Shown here: one piece after another, positions 61,189 to 64,000 of the stretch
How the letters are laid out: each line of letters begins with the position of its first letter
Position numbering within the stretch: position 1 is the stretch's first letter
DNA from: Lachnospiraceae bacterium
Lineage (GTDB): Bacteria > Bacillota > Clostridia > Lachnospirales > Lachnospiraceae
Assembly: GCA_019421365.1 (NCBI GenBank)
Contig: JAHZFJ010000016.1
Span: forward strand, 1-64,000
Length of the DNA: 64,000 nt
Reading direction: 5' to 3'
Program-made: the position numbers and the translations under genes
Notes under the pieces: generated by a model
The model's database searches: none
Seen by the model: only the letters and a program-made list of their open reading frames with translations
Told to the model about the DNA's origin: nothing

Positions 61189-64000
61189 CTATTCTTCATC
61201 ATCAGATGCGAACACGAAGTCCTCATCATCATCTGCTATTAACACTGACTCTAAATCTCCATCCATATCATCAATATTTGCAGCAATTACATCATCATCT
61301 TCACCTAAGTCATCTGATAATGTTAATTCTTCTGCAACATCACTATCAAGTTTTACTGAACGATATCTCTTCATACCTGTACCAGCTGGTATAAGCTTAC
61401 CGATGATAACATTTTCCTTAAGACCGATTAATGGGTCAATCTTACCTTTAATAGCTGCTTCTGTAAGAACCTTAGTAGTTTCTTGGAAGGAAGCTGCTGA
61501 TAAGAATGAGTTTGTAGCAAGCGATGCTTTCGTAATACCAAGCATTACTTGTTTACCTTCTGCTGGCTGTTTACCTTCTGCAGTAAGTTTTTCATTGATT
61601 TCATCATAGTCAAGAATATCTACTAATGTTCCAGGTAAATAATCTGTATCGCCATTTTCTTCGATACGAATCTTCTTTAACATCTGACGTACAATAACCT
61701 CAACGTGCTTATCATTGATTTCTACACCTTGTAAACGGTATACACGTTGTACTTCTTGTAGCATGTAATCTTGTACTGCACGAACACCCTTAATCTTAAG
61801 GATATCATGAGGATTAACACTACCTTCTGTTAACTCGTCACCAGCTTCAAGGATTTGGCCTTCAGTAACTTTAATTCTTGAACCGTAAGGGATAAGATAT
61901 GCCTTAGATTCTCCTGTTTCACTGTTTGTTACGATAACTTCACGTTTTTTCTTCGTATCACTGATTGTAACAGTTCCACCGAACTCTGCGATAATAGCAA
62001 GACCTTTTGGCTTTCTTGCTTCGAAAAGTTCCTCGACACGAGGAAGACCTTGTGTGATATCGTCACCGGCAACACCACCAGTATGGAAAGTACGCATTGT
62101 AAGCTGTGTACCTGGTTCACCGATTGATTGAGCAGCGATAATACCAACTGCTTCACCTACTTGTACTGGCTCACCAGTTGCCATGTTCGCACCATAACAC
62201 TTAGCACATACTCCAATATGAGAACGGCAAGTTAAGATTGTACGAATCTTTAATTTTGCATCATATCCAGCATCAACTATTTCTTTTCTGTTAACAATTC
62301 TTGCTGCACGTTTTGGTGTAATCATATGATTTGCTTTAACAATTACTTCACCATTATCATCGCAGATTGTTTCACAAGAAAATCTACCTGTGATTCTTTC
62401 TTCTAAGCTTTCAATTACTTCTCTACCATCTGTAAACGCTTTAATCCACATACCTGGGATTTCTTTACCTTCTTGACAGTCAAGTTCACGGATAATTAAA
62501 TCTTGTGATACGTCAACAAGACGACGAGTTAAGTAACCTGAATCGGCTGTACGTAGGGCTGTATCGGAAAGACCTTTACGAGCACCATGTGCAGAGATGA
62601 AGTATTCCAGTACGTCAAGACCTTCACGGAAGTTTGACTTGATAGGAAGTTCGATTGTTCTACCTGATGTATCTGCCATCAAACCACGCATACCAGCAAG
62701 CTGTTTAATCTGCTTATCGGAACCACGGGCACCAGAGTCAGCCATCATGAAGATGTTGTTGTATTTATCAAGACCAGTAAGAAGCGCTTCTGTAATTTCA
62801 TCATCGGCTTCCTTCCAAGTTTCAATAACAGCTTTATATCTTTCTTCTTCTGTCATAAGACCACGACGGAAGTTCTTAGCAATAACTTCTACAGTAGCTT
62901 CTGCTTCGTCAATAATTGTTTTCTTTCTTTCAGGTACTGTCATGTCAGAGATAGAAACTGTCATGGCTGCACGAGTAGAATATTTATAACCAAGAGATTT
63001 GATTGCATCAAGAGTTTCAGCAGTGTTTGTAGCACCGTGAGTATTGATACATTTCTCAAGGATTTGTTTTAATTGTTTCTTACCAACATGGAAATCAACT
63101 TCTGGTTTTAAGAAGTTTTCATCATTACTTCTATCTACAAAGCCAAGATCTTGACTTAAGATTTCGTTGAAGATAAAACGTCCTAATGTAGATTCAATCA
63201 TTCTTGATTCTTCTACACCATCTTTGTTGATACCAGTTCTCTTTACTTTAATTCTAGCATGAAGAGTGATTGCACCATTCTCATATGCTAAGATTGCTTC
63301 GTTAATACTTTTAAAGCAGTGTCCTTCTCCCATATCACCAGGTCTTTCCTGTGTTAGGTAGTAGATACCAAGGACCATATCCTGTGAAGGAACGGCAACA
63401 GGACCACCATCAGATGGTTTCAATAAGTTGTTTGGTGAAAGTAATAAGAAACGACATTCTGCTTGTGCTTCTACTGATAATGGTAAATGCACGGCCATCT
63501 GATCACCATCGAAGTCGGCGTTGAACGCTGTACATACAAGTGGGTGAAGTTTGATTGCCTTACCTTCTACAAGAATTGGTTCGAATGCTTGGATACCAAG
63601 TCTATGAAGAGTAGGGGCACGGTTAAGCATTACTGGATGTTCTCTGATAACTTCTTCTAATACATCCCATACTTCTGTTTGAAGTCTCTCAACCATCTTC
63701 TTAGCAGATTTAATATTATGAGCAGTTCCTCTTGCAACTAACTCTTTCATTACGAATGGTTTGAATAACTCAATTGCCATTTCTTTAGGAAGACCACATT
63801 GATAAATCTTAAGTTCTGGTCCTACTACGATAACGGAACGTCCTGAGTAGTCAACACGTTTACCAAGTAAGTTTTGACGGAAACGTCCTTGCTTACCTTT
63901 TAACATATCAGAAAGAGATTTAAGTGCACGGTTACCTGGTCCAGTTACTGGACGTCCTCTTCTACCATTATCGATAAGGGCATCAACAGCTTCTTGTAAC
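61189..64000 (-). CDS. rpoC: DNA-directed RNA polymerase subunit beta' (5' end beyond the window)
   Basis: Partial: about 937 C-terminal residues are inside; the N-terminal zinc finger region is cut off by the right edge. The reading frame stays open to 64000 (GRRGRPVTGPGNRALKSLSDM just before GKQGRFRQNLLGKRVDYSGR). The catalytic Mg2+ loop NADFDGDQMAVHLP, the bridge-helix region (ADSGARGSDKQIKQLAGMRG, AHGARKGLSDTALRTADSGY) and the zinc-binding CRSHIGVCAKCYG are intact. The C-terminus ends in an acidic tail (DDDEDFVFASDDEE). rpsL does not follow; MATE and others intervene. Confidence 0.97.
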   Translation of the reverse strand, partial: LQEAVDALIDNGRRGRPVTGPGNRALKSLSDMLKGKQGRFRQNLLGKRVDYSGRSVIVVGPELKIYQCGLPKEMAIELFKPFVMKELVARGTAHNIKSAKKMVERLQTEVWDVLEEVIREHPVMLNRAPTLHRLGIQAFEPILVEGKAIKLHPLVCTAFNADFDGDQMAVHLPLSVEAQAECRFLLLSPNNLLKPSDGGPVAVPSQDMVLGIYYLTQERPGDMGEGHCFKSINEAILAYENGAITLHARIKVKRTGINKDGVEESRMIESTLGRFIFNEILSQDLGFVDRSNDENFLKPEVDFHVGKKQLKQILEKCINTHGATNTAETLDAIKSLGYKYSTRAAMTVSISDMTVPERKKTIIDEAEATVEVIAKNFRRGLMTEEERYKAVIETWKEADDEITEALLTGLDKYNNIFMMADSGARGSDKQIKQLAGMRGLMADTSGRTIELPIKSNFREGLDVLEYFISAHGARKGLSDTALRTADSGYLTRRLVDVSQDLIIRELDCQEGKEIPGMWIKAFTDGREVIESLEERITGRFSCETICDDNGEVIVKANHMITPKRAARIVNRKEIVDAGYDAKLKIRTILTCRSHIGVCAKCYGANMATGEPVQVGEAVGIIAAQSIGEPGTQLTMRTFHTGGVAGDDITQGLPRVEELFEARKPKGLAIIAEFGGTVTISDTKKKREVIVTNSETGESKAYLIPYGSRIKVTEGQILEAGDELTEGSVNPHDILKIKGVRAVQDYMLQEVQRVYRLQGVEINDKHVEVIVRQMLKKIRIEENGDTDYLPGTLVDILDYDEINEKLTAEGKQPAEGKQVMLGITKASLATNSFLSAASFQETTKVLTEAAIKGKIDPLIGLKENVIIGKLIPAGTGMKRYRSVKLDSDVAEELTLSDDLGEDDDVIAANIDDMDGDLESVLIADDDEDFVFASDDEE

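Noticed and set aside
1..64000. CRISPR array, prophage, integrase, transposase or restriction-modification genes
   Set aside because: No regularly spaced direct repeats and none of the signature proteins were found; mobile signals are limited to the short repeat families described.

Overview
The window reads as chromosome of a low-GC, motile, Gram-positive anaerobe of the Clostridia, most likely a Lachnospiraceae member close to Lachnoclostridium (Clostridium) phytofermentans. The evidence is AT-rich intergenic DNA, strong AGGAGG-type ribosome binding sites, TTGACA-N17-TATAAT promoters, the mbl-flhO-flhP flagellar arrangement, a plant-type acyl-ACP thioesterase, ECF vitamin transporters and many small zinc-ribbon or membrane proteins of the kind shared within this family. 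The genus is inferred from gene content; no similarity search was run. Nearly all genes lie on the minus strand. I see no transposase, integrase, phage gene or CRISPR array.

Layout, left to right. 1-0.7 kb: two tRNA-Ser genes and the leader of a probable rRNA operon, each behind a strong promoter (minus). 0.8-7.2 kb: ispD, tsaD, a membrane-anchored hypothetical, rnz, a zinc-ribbon protein and the t6A block rimI/tsaB/tsaE with a YcxB-like gene. 7.3-8.4 kb: an FMN riboswitch with attenuator driving the riboflavin S-component gene ribU. 8.5-11 kb: tex and a zinc-ribbon membrane protein. 11.0-11.8 kb: a gene-free stretch holding three long inverted repeats. 11.8-16.2 kb: aspartate-family operon, ACT regulator-hom-apgM-like-ask. 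16.5-21.5 kb: cheW, prfB with a programmed frameshift, secA and hpf. 21.9-22.1 kb: a cluster of DnaA boxes. 22.4-27.5 kb: an NlpC/P60 wall hydrolase, trxB, a CPBP protease, a methyltransferase, an HPr-like protein and ridA. 27.6-29.4 kb (+): acyl-ACP thioesterase and cvfB. 29.4-37.2 kb: a motility and competence stretch of cheY, cheX, yvyF, comFC, recD2, flgJ-like, flgG, flgF and mbl. 37.5-39.5 kb: an ECF S component, a 68-residue protein and degV. 39.7-44.7 kb: rpsL-rpsG-fusA-tuf with its own promoters. 44.8-54.7 kb: AI-2E transporter, rluA-like, a two-component pair, metK with SAM-I riboswitch, HAAS-DUF4097 with PadR, and kup. 55-61 kb: a helical hypothetical, HAD phosphatase, DUF2087-GNAT fusion, glpK and MATE. 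61.2 kb to the end: the 3' part of rpoC.

The most interesting signals are non-coding. (1) A 103-nt unit occurs twice, at 27643-27745 (+) before the thioesterase and at 49291-49393 (-) before a sensor kinase. It carries a -10 box and a four-way-junction RNA fold whose stems differ between copies by compensatory base changes. The second copy sits inside a 175-bp element bounded by perfect 23-bp inverted repeats. (2) A second family, a conserved hairpin plus a conserved start-codon context, lies directly before hom and before cheY. (3) A DnaA-box cluster sits between hpf and the NlpC/P60 gene. (4) comFC appears to start at an AUU codon. (5) The str operon is split: rpoC lies about 16.5 kb from rpsL-rpsG-fusA-tuf, which has its own promoter.
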